Assembly: GCF_024505185.1 (NCBI RefSeq)
Contig: NZ_JANIBJ010000006.1
Span: forward strand, 62,001 to 126,000
Source: Methylomonas subterranea
GTDB lineage: Bacteria > Pseudomonadota > Gammaproteobacteria > Methylococcales > Methylomonadaceae
Direction of reading: 5' to 3'
Length of the DNA stretch: 64,000 bases
Part shown: piece by piece, positions 18,147 to 26,602 of the stretch
How the letters are laid out: the number at the start of each line of letters is the position of its first letter
Position numbering within the stretch: position 1 is the first letter of the stretch
Made by a program: the position numbers and the translations under genes
Notes under the pieces: model-generated
Databases searched by the model: none
Told to the model about the DNA's origin: nothing
What the model saw: the letters and a program-made list of their open reading frames with translations, nothing else

Positions 18147-19091
18147 ATGCGCTTTGTCATCGACGAAACAAGCTGGCGTTTCGATGGACTTGAGAACGAT
18201 GCTTGTATCGAGGCATTGGAAGCCTTGTTGGATTTACTGGACGATGCGCATCACCAAGGACAGTTAGCCTGCTATTCGGAAGAGCTGTTTGAAACCGCCG
18301 TTTGGCAGAATAAAACTTTTTATGAATTGTATGAATCGGATTCACCAATGGCGATACCTTGGGAAGTTCAGGAGCGTGTTGCGAGTATTTTTGGAAGACT
18401 ATCCAAGTGGCAGGAACTTGACTCATGTGAGCCCAGAGATTTTGACGTACAAATTAACAATAGAGCTAAAGAATTTGCTCCGTCAATTGCTTGGGCACAC
18501 GCTCAAACCGCCCAAAGCAAAGCCAATGCTGTTGCTTGCCTGATTTTTCCTAGCGTTCGTCGAATTGGGAATCATGCTGTTACGGTCGACAATCAGATAG
18601 AGAATCTATGGTTTGTCGGAGAATTTCAAAGCTATCGTGACTATTTTCGGTGGCTCATTACCGATACCACCAAAAGTCCCGATGAATTGACAAAATTTGC
18701 AGATTCCGCATTCGCTTCACTTGATTTTATTCCCAACTCTTTCGATGGTATCAAGGGTATGAGCAAACCTTATCGAGAGTTGATAGAGCCACTGACCAAG
18801 CATTTAAGTGTTTTGTCTGATCATGGAAAAAGAGTTTTCTCCGAACCATGGAAAGATGCGCCTTCTAAATTCGGTTCGCATGGAATTAACATATCTGACG
18901 AGAACGGAAACACGAAGAGCAATAGCGAAGCGCGGAGAGAACGAACACGTATTTTTAACGGTAAAGAAGTTGTGTTTTGGTGGCATAGCAAACTTGAGCC
19001 AGATAGGGATCGAATCCATTTCTCTCCAGATAAAATTGCCAACGGCGGTCGTTTGTTAGTCGGGATATTTTGTCGTCATCTTCAAACCTGA
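18147..19091 (+). CDS. Unknown protein, third gene of the putative defence operon (possible effector)
   Basis: 314 residues; I do not recognise a named family. It starts MRFVIDETSWRF, a strand followed by acidic residues that recalls PIN-like nucleases, but the full PIN pattern cannot be confirmed by eye. The C terminus has VVFWWHSKLEPDRDRIHFSP followed by GGRLLVGIFCRHLQT, a compact motif with His, Lys, Glu and Arg that could form an active site. There is no signal peptide or membrane helix. It starts 3 bp after the ATPase gene, so it belongs to the same transcript. By position it is the candidate effector; this is inference. A non-coding gap of about 80 bp then separates it from ubiA. Confidence 0.75.
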   Translation: MRFVIDETSWRFDGLENDACIEALEALLDLLDDAHHQGQLACYSEELFETAVWQNKTFYELYESDSPMAIPWEVQERVASIFGRLSKWQELDSCEPRDFDVQINNRAKEFAPSIAWAHAQTAQSKANAVACLIFPSVRRIGNHAVTVDNQIENLWFVGEFQSYRDYFRWLITDTTKSPDELTKFADSAFASLDFIPNSFDGIKGMSKPYRELIEPLTKHLSVLSDHGKRVFSEPWKDAPSKFGSHGINISDENGNTKSNSEARRERTRIFNGKEVVFWWHSKLEPDRDRIHFSPDKIANGGRLLVGIFCRHLQT

Positions 19092-19173
19092 AATCCCCAC
19101 TGAGCAAAGTCGAGTTTGCACAAGCTTCGCATCGGATAAAGCTCAACATAACACATTTAAATAATCACGATTC

Positions 19174-20034
19174 ATGGACACACTCAAAGACCGTCTCCAC
19201 CAATACTGGCTCCTGGCCCGCTTCGATAAACCCATCGGCATTTTCATTTTGCTGTGGCCGACACTGTGGGCCTTGTGGATTGCCGGCGACGGCAGGCCGG
19301 ATGGACTGGTGTTGTTCGTGTTCGTGTCGGGCGTGGTGTTGATGCGCGCTGCGGGTTGCGTGATTAACGATTACGCCGACAAGGATTTCGATCCGCATGT
19401 AGACCGTTGTAAGTTGCGGCCGATCGCCGCCGGCAAGGTGTCGCCGAAGGAAGCGCTGATCGTTTTTGCGGTGTTGTGTCTGACCGCGTTTGGGTTGGTG
19501 TTGCTGATGAATTGGTACACCATCGGCCTATCGTTTATCGGCGCTTTTTTGGCCGCCAGTTACCCGTTCATGAAACGGTACACCCATCTGCCGCAAGCCT
19601 ATCTGGGGGCGGCGTTCGGTTTTGCGGTGCCGATGGCGTTTGCCGCGCAGACCAACGAAATTCCAACAGTCGGCTGGATTTTGTACTTGGCGGTGTTGCT
19701 GTGGGCGCTGGTGTACGACACCATGTACGCGATGGTGGATATCGACGACGATTTGAAGATAGGCGTCAAATCCACAGCGATTTTATTCGGCAAGCGGGTG
19801 CGGGAGATTACCGCCGGCTTGCAGTTGGTTATCCTGGGGCTGTTGATAAGCGTAGGTTTTATGCAGCAATTGAGTTGGCCGTATTATGCCGGCTTGCTGG
19901 TCGCTACCGGTCTGGGGATTTACCAGCAAAAATTGATTTTTCATTTCCATAAACCCGATTGTTTCAAGGCCTTTTTGAATAACAATTGGTTTGGCTTGGC
20001 GGTTTTTGCCGGTTTGCTGGCGGCATATCGATGA
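19174..20034 (+). CDS. ubiA: 4-hydroxybenzoate polyprenyltransferase
   Basis: Integral membrane prenyltransferase that joins the polyprenyl chain to 4-hydroxybenzoate in ubiquinone synthesis. 286 residues with about eight hydrophobic helices. The first aspartate-rich motif is VINDYADKDFDPHVDR (near residue 65) and the second is YDTMYAMVDIDDD (near 185), which bind the prenyl diphosphate through magnesium. LLARFDKPIGIFILLWPT near the N terminus is a UbiA signature. No chorismate lyase gene is adjacent. Core gene that marks the end of the accessory island. Confidence 0.96.
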   Translation: MDTLKDRLHQYWLLARFDKPIGIFILLWPTLWALWIAGDGRPDGLVLFVFVSGVVLMRAAGCVINDYADKDFDPHVDRCKLRPIAAGKVSPKEALIVFAVLCLTAFGLVLLMNWYTIGLSFIGAFLAASYPFMKRYTHLPQAYLGAAFGFAVPMAFAAQTNEIPTVGWILYLAVLLWALVYDTMYAMVDIDDDLKIGVKSTAILFGKRVREITAGLQLVILGLLISVGFMQQLSWPYYAGLLVATGLGIYQQKLIFHFHKPDCFKAFLNNNWFGLAVFAGLLAAYR

Positions 20035-20103
20035 TCGACGCCAACACTTGGCCGGTGTTATGCTGACCGTTGATTACGTAAGCAATAACATTCAGGAGTG
20101 GAT

Positions 20104-20847
20104 ATGCATTATTCAATCAAGCTTTCGGCGCTACTGCTTGCCGTGTTGGCGGCTGGCGGCTTACAGGCGGCGGAACTAACCCGCGCTCAAGTCGAACAAC
20201 TATTGGCCAAGGCCGATAAACAACACCCCGCCCCGCTGCGGCGCAAGGATTTGACCGATCTGGATTTGTCCGGGCTGGACTTTCGCAACGCCGATTTGTG
20301 GGGGGCGGACTTGCGCCGCGCCAATCTGAGTAAGGCCAATCTGGCCGGCCTGAATCTGGATTTGACCGTAATGACCCATATCAAGCTGGTAAATGCCGAT
20401 CTGTCCAACACCAGTATTTTCGGCGTGAGTTTGATGCATGCCGATGCCAGCGGCGCCAATCTGAGCGGTAGCCGGGTTATCGCGGTGATGGAGGGGGCCA
20501 ATTTCAGCCATGCCGATATCAGCAACGCCGATTGGGCCGCGGACATGAAAAATCAGTCCATGGGCCTGATGCGGGCCAATTTGAAAGGCGCCAATCTCAG
20601 CGGTGCCAATCTCAGCAACAGCAAGTTGGGCCGGGCCATGCTGAAGCACGCCAAACTGAACAACGCCAATTTGAAAAATGCCGATTTGTTTTCGGCGGAA
20701 ATGGGTGGCGCCGATCTGACCGGAGCCGATTTGAGCGGCGCCAATCTATCTTCCACCAAGCTGCACGATGCGATTTTTACCGACGCCAAAACCAGCGGAG
20801 CCCGTTTCGACGGCGCCCAGCATGTTCCCGCAGGTGTCGGCCGATAG
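20104..20847 (+). CDS. Exported pentapeptide-repeat protein
   Basis: 247 residues. A signal peptide (about 1-22, ALLLAVLAAGGLQAAE) is followed by a short helical segment. From about residue 55 to 235 there are tandem A(D/N)LXX pentapeptides, for example ADLWGADLRRANLSKANLAG. These should fold into a right-handed quadrilateral beta-helix. The signal peptide points to the periplasm, so a gyrase-protecting (Qnr-like) role is unlikely. Start at ATG 20104 with AGGAG at 20094-20098; the in-frame GTG at 20098 would overlap that site. Function unknown. Confidence 0.88.
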   Translation: MHYSIKLSALLLAVLAAGGLQAAELTRAQVEQLLAKADKQHPAPLRRKDLTDLDLSGLDFRNADLWGADLRRANLSKANLAGLNLDLTVMTHIKLVNADLSNTSIFGVSLMHADASGANLSGSRVIAVMEGANFSHADISNADWAADMKNQSMGLMRANLKGANLSGANLSNSKLGRAMLKHAKLNNANLKNADLFSAEMGGADLTGADLSGANLSSTKLHDAIFTDAKTSGARFDGAQHVPAGVGR

Positions 20848-20997
20848 CGGAAAGGCCCATGGATTACCGCAGCCTGACGAGCATGAAGTTACGCTATCGT
20901 CCCGGCGATTTAAATTCAGAGTAATCCGGTTGATGTCTGGGAATACCTATCCAGCATGAGCCGGTTGGGTCCGGGATCGATCGGCCCCGATTGCTTT

Positions 20998-21387
20998 TTA
21001 TAATGCCTGCCGCAGCAAAGCCATTCCCACCCCGCCAAAGCCGACGGTGGTAATGATGAAGCTGATGGCGGTATAAACTTTCCAATGGGTTTTATGCCAA
21101 AACTCCGGGTCGAAGGCGGCGATGACAAATACCGTGGGATTGGCAAAGCCGCCGATTGCCACGCACCAGCAGGCAAAAACCGGCAAATCGACGCCCGCGC
21201 CGTAAAAGCCCAAATTGAACAAGGCCATCAGGGCATAATCGACGTGGGCCCTGATCATGGTTTTGTAATCGACCAGGAATTTTTCGTCGATACCCTGGAT
21301 GGGAAACCAGCGGGCAAATGTCATCAGCCACGCCGAGATGATCAATGCGGCCATACAAGCAACCGCGCCAATTAACAAAATTTCCAT
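20998..21387 (-). CDS. Small integral membrane protein, unknown function
   Basis: 129 residues with about four hydrophobic segments: ILLIGAVACMAALIISAWLM (3-22), YALMALFNLGFYGAG (about 50-64), VFACWCVAIGGFANPTVFVIAAF (about 69-91) and AISFIITTVGFGGVGMALL (about 106-124). No catalytic or transport motif is recognised. It is convergent with the pentapeptide gene and lies 127 bp beyond the ugd stop on the same strand, so it could be on the ugd transcript or have its own promoter. Confidence 0.75.
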   Translation of the reverse strand: MEILLIGAVACMAALIISAWLMTFARWFPIQGIDEKFLVDYKTMIRAHVDYALMALFNLGFYGAGVDLPVFACWCVAIGGFANPTVFVIAAFDPEFWHKTHWKVYTAISFIITTVGFGGVGMALLRQAL

Positions 21388-21514
21388 GCATTTTCCAAAG
21401 TTAGCGTTATTAAAAGGCGCTGGCCAAGCATAAACCCGCCCGGATGGTTCCGGAATACTGTCTTATACCAAGGTGGAATTGTCTTGCCTTCCAGCGGGTG
21501 GTAGCGGGTGTTTA

Positions 21515-22840
21515 TCAGCGTCCGATGGCGTAATACCGCAAGCCTGCTTGTTTGACGAACTTGGGTTCGTACATGTTGCGGCCGTCGAAAATCACCTTGT
21601 CGCTCAGCGAGCGGCTCAAGGCATCGAAATCCGGGCTGCGGAATTGCTTCCATTCGGTGACGATGATCAAGGCGTCGGCCGTTTGCAGGGTGTCGGCTTG
21701 CTTCTCGCAATACATCAAGCCGGCTTTGTCGCCGAATATGCGCCTTGCTTCATGCAGGGCTTCCGGATCGTAGGCCTGTACCGTGGCGCCGGCGGCGGTC
21801 AGGGCGTCGATCAAGACCCGGCTGGGGGCTTCGCGCATGTCGTCGGTGTTGGGTTTGAAGGCCAGACCCCACAGGGCAAAGGTTTTGCCCTGCACGCCGT
21901 CCGGGTAATGGGCGGAGATTTTCTCGAACAAACGATGTTTCTGTCTATCGTTGACGTTTTCCACCGCGCTCAACAATTCGGCGTGGTAGCCCATTTCCTT
22001 GGCGGTGCGTTCCAGGGCTTTGACGTCTTTCGGAAAGCAGGAGCCACCGTAGCCGCAACCGGGGTAGATGAAGCTGTAACCTATCCGGCTGTCGGAGCCG
22101 ATGCCGTGGCGGACGTGCTCGATGTCCGCGCCCAAGCGTTCGGCCAGATTGGCCAGTTCGTTCATGAAACTGATTTTGGTTGCCAGCATGGCGTTGGCGG
22201 CGTATTTGGTCAGTTCGGCGGAGCGGATGTCCATGGTGATGACCCGCTCGCGGCTGCGATTGAACGGCGCGTACAGGGCTTTCAGCAATTCGGCGGTACG
22301 CGGATTGTCGGTGCCTATGACGATGCGGTCGGGTTTCATGAAGTCGTCCAGCGCCGAGCCTTCCTTCAGAAACTCCGGGTTGGATACTACATCGAATTCC
22401 AGTGTTTCGCCGCGTTTGGCCAATTCATCCAGTACGGTTTGTTTGACTTTGTCGGCGGTACCCACCGGTACGGTGGATTTGTCGACGATGATTTTGTAAT
22501 CGGTCATGTGCTCGGCAACGCTTTTGGCTACCGCCAGCACGTATTTCAAATCGGCCGAGCCGTCTTCGTCCGGCGGGGTGCCGACCGCAACAAACTGGAA
22601 CAAGCCGAAATCCACGGCTTCCTTGACGTCGGTGGTGAATTGCAAGCGACCGGCCAGCATATTGTCCTTGACCATTTCTTCCAGGCCGGGCTCGTAGATC
22701 GGAATGATGCCTTGCTTCAGTTTGTCGATTTTGGCTTGATCCACGTCCATGCACATGACCTGATTGCCGACATCGGCCAGACACGCACCGGTTACCAAGC
22801 CGACATAGCCGCTACCGAATACCGTAATTTTCATCTCCAC
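21515..22840 (-). CDS. ugd: UDP-glucose 6-dehydrogenase
   Basis: Oxidises UDP-glucose to UDP-glucuronate with two NAD, supplying precursors for exopolysaccharide or lipid A modification. 441 residues. The Rossmann motif is [19 protein letters not shown] at residues 6-24. [18 protein letters not shown] (about 256-273) holds the catalytic cysteine. The C-terminal UDP-binding domain has [18 protein letters not shown]. It starts 15 bp after the stop of the upstream dehydrogenase gene, in the same direction, suggesting co-transcription. Confidence 0.96.
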   Translation of the reverse strand: MEMKITVFGSGYVGLVTGACLADVGNQVMCMDVDQAKIDKLKQGIIPIYEPGLEEMVKDNMLAGRLQFTTDVKEAVDFGLFQFVAVGTPPDEDGSADLKYVLAVAKSVAEHMTDYKIIVDKSTVPVGTADKVKQTVLDELAKRGETLEFDVVSNPEFLKEGSALDDFMKPDRIVIGTDNPRTAELLKALYAPFNRSRERVITMDIRSAELTKYAANAMLATKISFMNELANLAERLGADIEHVRHGIGSDSRIGYSFIYPGCGYGGSCFPKDVKALERTAKEMGYHAELLSAVENVNDRQKHRLFEKISAHYPDGVQGKTFALWGLAFKPNTDDMREAPSRVLIDALTAAGATVQAYDPEALHEARRIFGDKAGLMYCEKQADTLQTADALIIVTEWKQFRSPDFDALSRSLSDKVIFDGRNMYEPKFVKQAGLRYYAIGR

Positions 22841-22855
22841 TCCTCAATTAATATT

Positions 22856-23713
22856 TTAGTTTGTCCGTTTTAGTCGATACAGGGCGGAAATATCTTCGTC
22901 GCCAAAGCCCTGTTGCATGAGCAATTCATAATCGCCTAGCGTTGCATCGGTCAAGGGGCACTCCAGGCGCGCTTGCTCGGCCATTTGCCGACAAATCAGC
23001 AGATCCTTGTGGTGCAAGGCCAACCTGAAACCCGGTTTGAAAACGCCTTTTGTCATGGTCTTGCCCCGATGCTGTAAAAACCAGTTGCCGGCCGCGCCGC
23101 CGGAAACCACGTCGACGACTTTCTCCATATCCAGGCCCTGCGCTTGCGCAAACGCCAAGGCCTCGGTGACCGCCTGATTGATGCCGGCGCACATGATTTG
23201 ATTCACCGCCTTGCAGGCCTGTCCGGAACCGGTTGGGCCCATGTGCTCGATACGGGCCGTCATGGCTTGCAGTACCGGCCCGACCCGCTCCAACACAAGC
23301 CGGTCGCCACCGACCATCATGGCCAGCGTGCCGTTTTTGGCTCCTTCCACGCCGCCGGATACCGGCGCGTCGAGAAAGTCCGCTTGTTTGTTCGCCAGTA
23401 ACGCCGCCGCTTGTTTGGCGGTATTGCTGCCGACGGTCGACATGTCCACCACAACCGAGCCGGGTTTGATGGTTTCGCACAGCGCCGTAACCACTTCCAG
23501 CACATCCCGGTCGGCCGAAACGCAAAGCAAGATAAGCTCGGATTGCCCGGCCAGCGCCGCTGGGCTGTCCAGCGCCCGAACATTCAGTTCGGCGGCCAGT
23601 GCGTCGGCCTTGCCGGGGGATCGGTTATAAACCGCTTGCAGATGGCCGGCCCTGGCCAGATTGCGGGCCATGCCCTGGCCCATGGCGCCCAAGCCGATCA
23701 AGCCTGTTTGCAT
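22856..23713 (-). CDS. NAD(P)-dependent beta-hydroxyacid dehydrogenase (GarR/HIBADH family)
   Basis: 285 residues with the full family layout. The N-terminal Rossmann motif is GLIGLGAMGQGMARNLARAG. DAPVSGGVEGAKNGTL (about 118-133) is the substrate-binding loop. GSGQACKAVNQ (about 162-172) contains the catalytic lysine. The C-terminal helical domain has FRLALHHKDL. The family includes tartronate semialdehyde reductase, 3-hydroxyisobutyrate dehydrogenase and succinic semialdehyde (glyoxylate) reductases; the exact substrate cannot be told from sequence. Located between the GDSL esterase gene and ugd on the same strand. Confidence 0.9.
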   Translation of the reverse strand: MQTGLIGLGAMGQGMARNLARAGHLQAVYNRSPGKADALAAELNVRALDSPAALAGQSELILLCVSADRDVLEVVTALCETIKPGSVVVDMSTVGSNTAKQAAALLANKQADFLDAPVSGGVEGAKNGTLAMMVGGDRLVLERVGPVLQAMTARIEHMGPTGSGQACKAVNQIMCAGINQAVTEALAFAQAQGLDMEKVVDVVSGGAAGNWFLQHRGKTMTKGVFKPGFRLALHHKDLLICRQMAEQARLECPLTDATLGDYELLMQQGFGDEDISALYRLKRTN

Positions 23714-23762
23714 CGCTGGTTCTCCGGAGTGGTGGGGGACAATGTTGCTTACCGGTCAGAGT

Positions 23763-24371
23763 TTACAAGGCGCCTTGTTCGCGCAGCAAGGCGGCGATAT
23801 TCTCGGCCAGTTTTTGATAGCCTCTGTCGTTCGGATGCACGGTATCGGACTTTAAGTCGTTAGAGGACAGTATGGCCGGTAGGGTTTCCAGATCGGTGGG
23901 TACCTGTTCGGATTGGGCCAACTCGGCATAGACTTCCGCGCTATGTAAAAAAACCAGGCCGAATTTGGGTATGCCCAGCATCACGGTCGGGATGTTGCGC
24001 TGTTTGGCTTCCGCGATCATGGCTTTTAGATTTGCCCGGGTTTCCTCGACGTTGATCTGCCGCAAGATGTCGTTGCCGCCGTGGATCAGGATCAACAAAT
24101 GCGGTTGATATTCGTCCAGCAATTGCGGCAGGCGCTGTCGGCCCTCGCTGCTGATTTCGCCCGGTACGCCTTCGTTGATCACTTCGCGACCGGATAATGC
24201 GCTCAATAGGGCCGGGTAATCGTGTTCCGCCGTGGCCCCGGTGCCGTAAGTCAGACTGTCTCCGAAAGCCAGTATGACTCCGTCATCCGGTAGTTTGCTC
24301 AGTTTGGAGGTTTCCTTGTTGCATGCCATCAAGCCGAGTAAGGCCAAACCAATAATCCATTTCTTTACCAT
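23763..24371 (-). CDS. GDSL/SGNH-family esterase lipoprotein (TesA-like)
   Basis: 202 residues. The N terminus is a lipoprotein signal with lipobox LMAC at about residues 14-17, so it is membrane-anchored. SGNH motifs are in order: block I AFGDSLTYG (catalytic serine, near 36), block II with GVPGEISSEG, block III HGGNDILRQ (near 97) and block V DTVHPNDRGYQ (Asp and His, near 178). It resembles TesA/arylesterase lysophospholipases. It lies 47 bp after speA and 49 bp before the dehydrogenase gene, on the same strand. Confidence 0.92.
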   Translation of the reverse strand: MVKKWIIGLALLGLMACNKETSKLSKLPDDGVILAFGDSLTYGTGATAEHDYPALLSALSGREVINEGVPGEISSEGRQRLPQLLDEYQPHLLILIHGGNDILRQINVEETRANLKAMIAEAKQRNIPTVMLGIPKFGLVFLHSAEVYAELAQSEQVPTDLETLPAILSSNDLKSDTVHPNDRGYQKLAENIAALLREQGAL

Positions 24372-24418
24372 GAGCGCTCCTTGATAATCGAATCTTGCTG
24401 TCGGTTACGGGGTATCGG

Positions 24419-26245
24419 TTATTTTTCCAGATAAGTATAGGCGTTTAATCCGGCCAGTAATTCCTGTTCGAAAGCCTGTTTTTGCGCGGCGCCGAGTGGG
24501 GCAGCGTCCAGCTTTTGCCGATAAGCGCTTTTCAGCGCGGCGGTATCGATGTGGACGTAATCCAGCAATTCGCTGACATCCTCGCCTTCCATGAATTCGC
24601 CGAAACGATAGCCGTCGCCGTCCAGCTCGATGTTTATGGAATGAGTGTCGCCGAACAAATTGTGCATATCGCCCAGAATTTCTTGGTAGGCACCCACCAT
24701 GAAAAAGCCGATCAGGTAATCTTCGCCATCGGCGATACCGTGCAACGGCAGCGTATGGCTGATGTTCTGCTGATCCACGTAGTGGTCGATGCGGCCGTCG
24801 GAGTCGCAGGTCAAATCCTGCAATACCGCGCGGCGGCGGGGTTGTTGATCCAGCCGGTGTATCGGCATGATGGGGAATATCTGCTCTATGCCCCAAATAT
24901 CCGGCATGGATTGAAACAATGAAAAATTGCAGAACACCTTATCGGCCAGCTTTTCGTCCAGCTCCAACAGTATTTCGCGGTGTTGCTGGTTATGCGGGTT
25001 CAGCTGGCTTTGAATCTGCTGGCATAGGCCGACGTAATTTTTTTCGGTTTCCGCCAATTCCGGCAGCGACAAATCACCCTGTACAAAGCGGGCTCTGGCC
25101 TCGGCCATGTCGAATTGAGCGTTATGGTAGGCCTCGCTGATGTTATGGAACGTCGTTGCCGGCAAATTTTCGGCACCTTGCAGGCTTTCCACTTCGGTAA
25201 CGTTGGTAATCAACACGGCATGGTGGGCGGTGATGGCGCGGCCCGATTCGGTGATGATGTTGGGCTGCGGCAGTTTGCGCTCATGGCTGGCTTCCGCGAA
25301 GGCGCGCACGATATTTTCGGCGTATTCGGTCATGCTGTAATTGATCGAGCATTCCCGCCGCGAGCCGCTGCCGTCGTAATCCACGCCCAGGCCGCCGCCG
25401 GCATCCACCGTGTTAATCGGTGCGCCGAGCTTGTGCAACTGCTGGTAAAACCGCCCGGCCTCTTTCAGGGCCAGTTTGATGTCGTGAATATTGGCGATCT
25501 GCGAGCCCATGTGAAAATGCATCAACTGCAGGCAATCCAGCATGGCGTGTTGTTTCAAACGCTCGATCAGCTGCAATATTTCGCTGGCATGCAGACCGAA
25601 TTTGGATTTTTCCCCGCCGCTGTTTTGCCACTTGCCGGCGCTGATGGTGGACAAACGCACTCGTAAACCGATCAGCGGCTTGACATTCAGCTTGGCGGCT
25701 TCTTCGATGATCAGTTCCAGTTCGGAGGGTTTTTCGATGACGATGAACACCGACAAGCCCATCAACTGCCCCATCAAGGCCATGCGGATATACAGCCTGT
25801 CCTTGTAACCGTTGCAAACGATGGTGCCGCCGGTTTTGGCCAAGCCTAATATCGCCAGCAGTTCCGGTTTGCTGCCGGCTTCCAGGCCTATGTGCTCGGC
25901 GGAGACGATGCTTTCGACCACATTGCCCTGTTGATTGACCTTGATAGGGTAAACCGGCGTGTAACGGCCGCGATAATCATGAGCGGCGCGGGCTTGATCG
26001 AAGGCCTGCTGCAGGCGGCGGATACGGTCGGGCAGAATATCGGTAAAGCGCACCAGCACCGGCAGTTGCAAACCTTGGCCGCGCAAAGCCCGCGCGACCT
26101 CAAACAGATCGATCTCCACGGTGCTATCGCCTTGCGGCCTGACGCAGACATGGCCCCGGGCGTTAATCGAAAAGTAACCGTCGCCCCATTGCTGAATGGC
26201 ATAAAGCTGTTTGGCCTGTTCGATCGACCATGGCTGAACTGACAC
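24419..26245 (-). CDS. speA: Biosynthetic arginine decarboxylase
   Basis: PLP-dependent fold-III decarboxylase that converts arginine to agmatine for putrescine and spermidine synthesis. 608 residues from the chosen start. YTPVYPIKVNQQGNVV (near residue 95) contains the PLP lysine. GLEAGSKPELLA, MHFHMGSQIANIHDIK and VDAGGGLGVDYDGS are SpeA signatures, and the C-terminal part has GAYQEILGDMHNLFGDTHS. GTG at 26245 is preceded by GGAGAGG at good spacing, and is preferred to an in-frame TTG at 26266. No speB or speE lies nearby. Confidence 0.95.
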   Translation of the reverse strand: MSVQPWSIEQAKQLYAIQQWGDGYFSINARGHVCVRPQGDSTVEIDLFEVARALRGQGLQLPVLVRFTDILPDRIRRLQQAFDQARAAHDYRGRYTPVYPIKVNQQGNVVESIVSAEHIGLEAGSKPELLAILGLAKTGGTIVCNGYKDRLYIRMALMGQLMGLSVFIVIEKPSELELIIEEAAKLNVKPLIGLRVRLSTISAGKWQNSGGEKSKFGLHASEILQLIERLKQHAMLDCLQLMHFHMGSQIANIHDIKLALKEAGRFYQQLHKLGAPINTVDAGGGLGVDYDGSGSRRECSINYSMTEYAENIVRAFAEASHERKLPQPNIITESGRAITAHHAVLITNVTEVESLQGAENLPATTFHNISEAYHNAQFDMAEARARFVQGDLSLPELAETEKNYVGLCQQIQSQLNPHNQQHREILLELDEKLADKVFCNFSLFQSMPDIWGIEQIFPIMPIHRLDQQPRRRAVLQDLTCDSDGRIDHYVDQQNISHTLPLHGIADGEDYLIGFFMVGAYQEILGDMHNLFGDTHSINIELDGDGYRFGEFMEGEDVSELLDYVHIDTAALKSAYRQKLDAAPLGAAQKQAFEQELLAGLNAYTYLEK

Positions 26246-26602
26246 TGAACCTCTCCGGCTTGGCAAAAATGACTGACATTTTAATGGATAACGTGGCGAC
26301 TATTATGACTTTTTCGGGACATCAATATGCACCGTGTGAATTTGGCATGCCCGGCTGTTTTTCAAGGTAAGGCAGTCGCCGTGGTTTTTTTGCCTTCGGC
26401 GGCAAGTTCTTGGTTTGAAACTTCATGCCGACCCGCGCGGAATTTCTTCCGCTATCCTGGCGTTCGGCATTGCAATGTACCCTCAGCCTATTAACCAGTC
26501 TTCTGGCAATTTGGCGCGACTGCGATATACTGCCAAACTATTCATTTCTAACCCTTCATATCAAATGTTCATGCATTCGGCTCCCCCCGGGATTGCGATT
26601 TT
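26246..26602. other. Divergent intergenic region speA / sensor gene
   Basis: About 360 bp between two divergent genes. No convincing coding sequence or RNA gene is seen. It should contain both promoters. Confidence 0.5.

Noticed and set aside
20098-20103. GTG start for the pentapeptide protein
   Set aside because: It overlaps the AGGAG site that fits the ATG at 20104 better.
20187-20649. Repetitive minus-strand frames over the pentapeptide gene (motifs such as LAPLRLAPFKLA and IGAAQIG)
   Set aside because: The repeats are the reverse reading of the pentapeptide repeats, not a separate repeat protein.
21473-22873. 466-codon plus-strand reading frame
   Set aside because: It is antisense to ugd, which is a complete and unmistakable gene; long antisense frames are common in G+C-rich genes.
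24405-24896. 163-codon minus-strand frame inside speA
   Set aside because: Out-of-frame shadow of the 3' part of speA.
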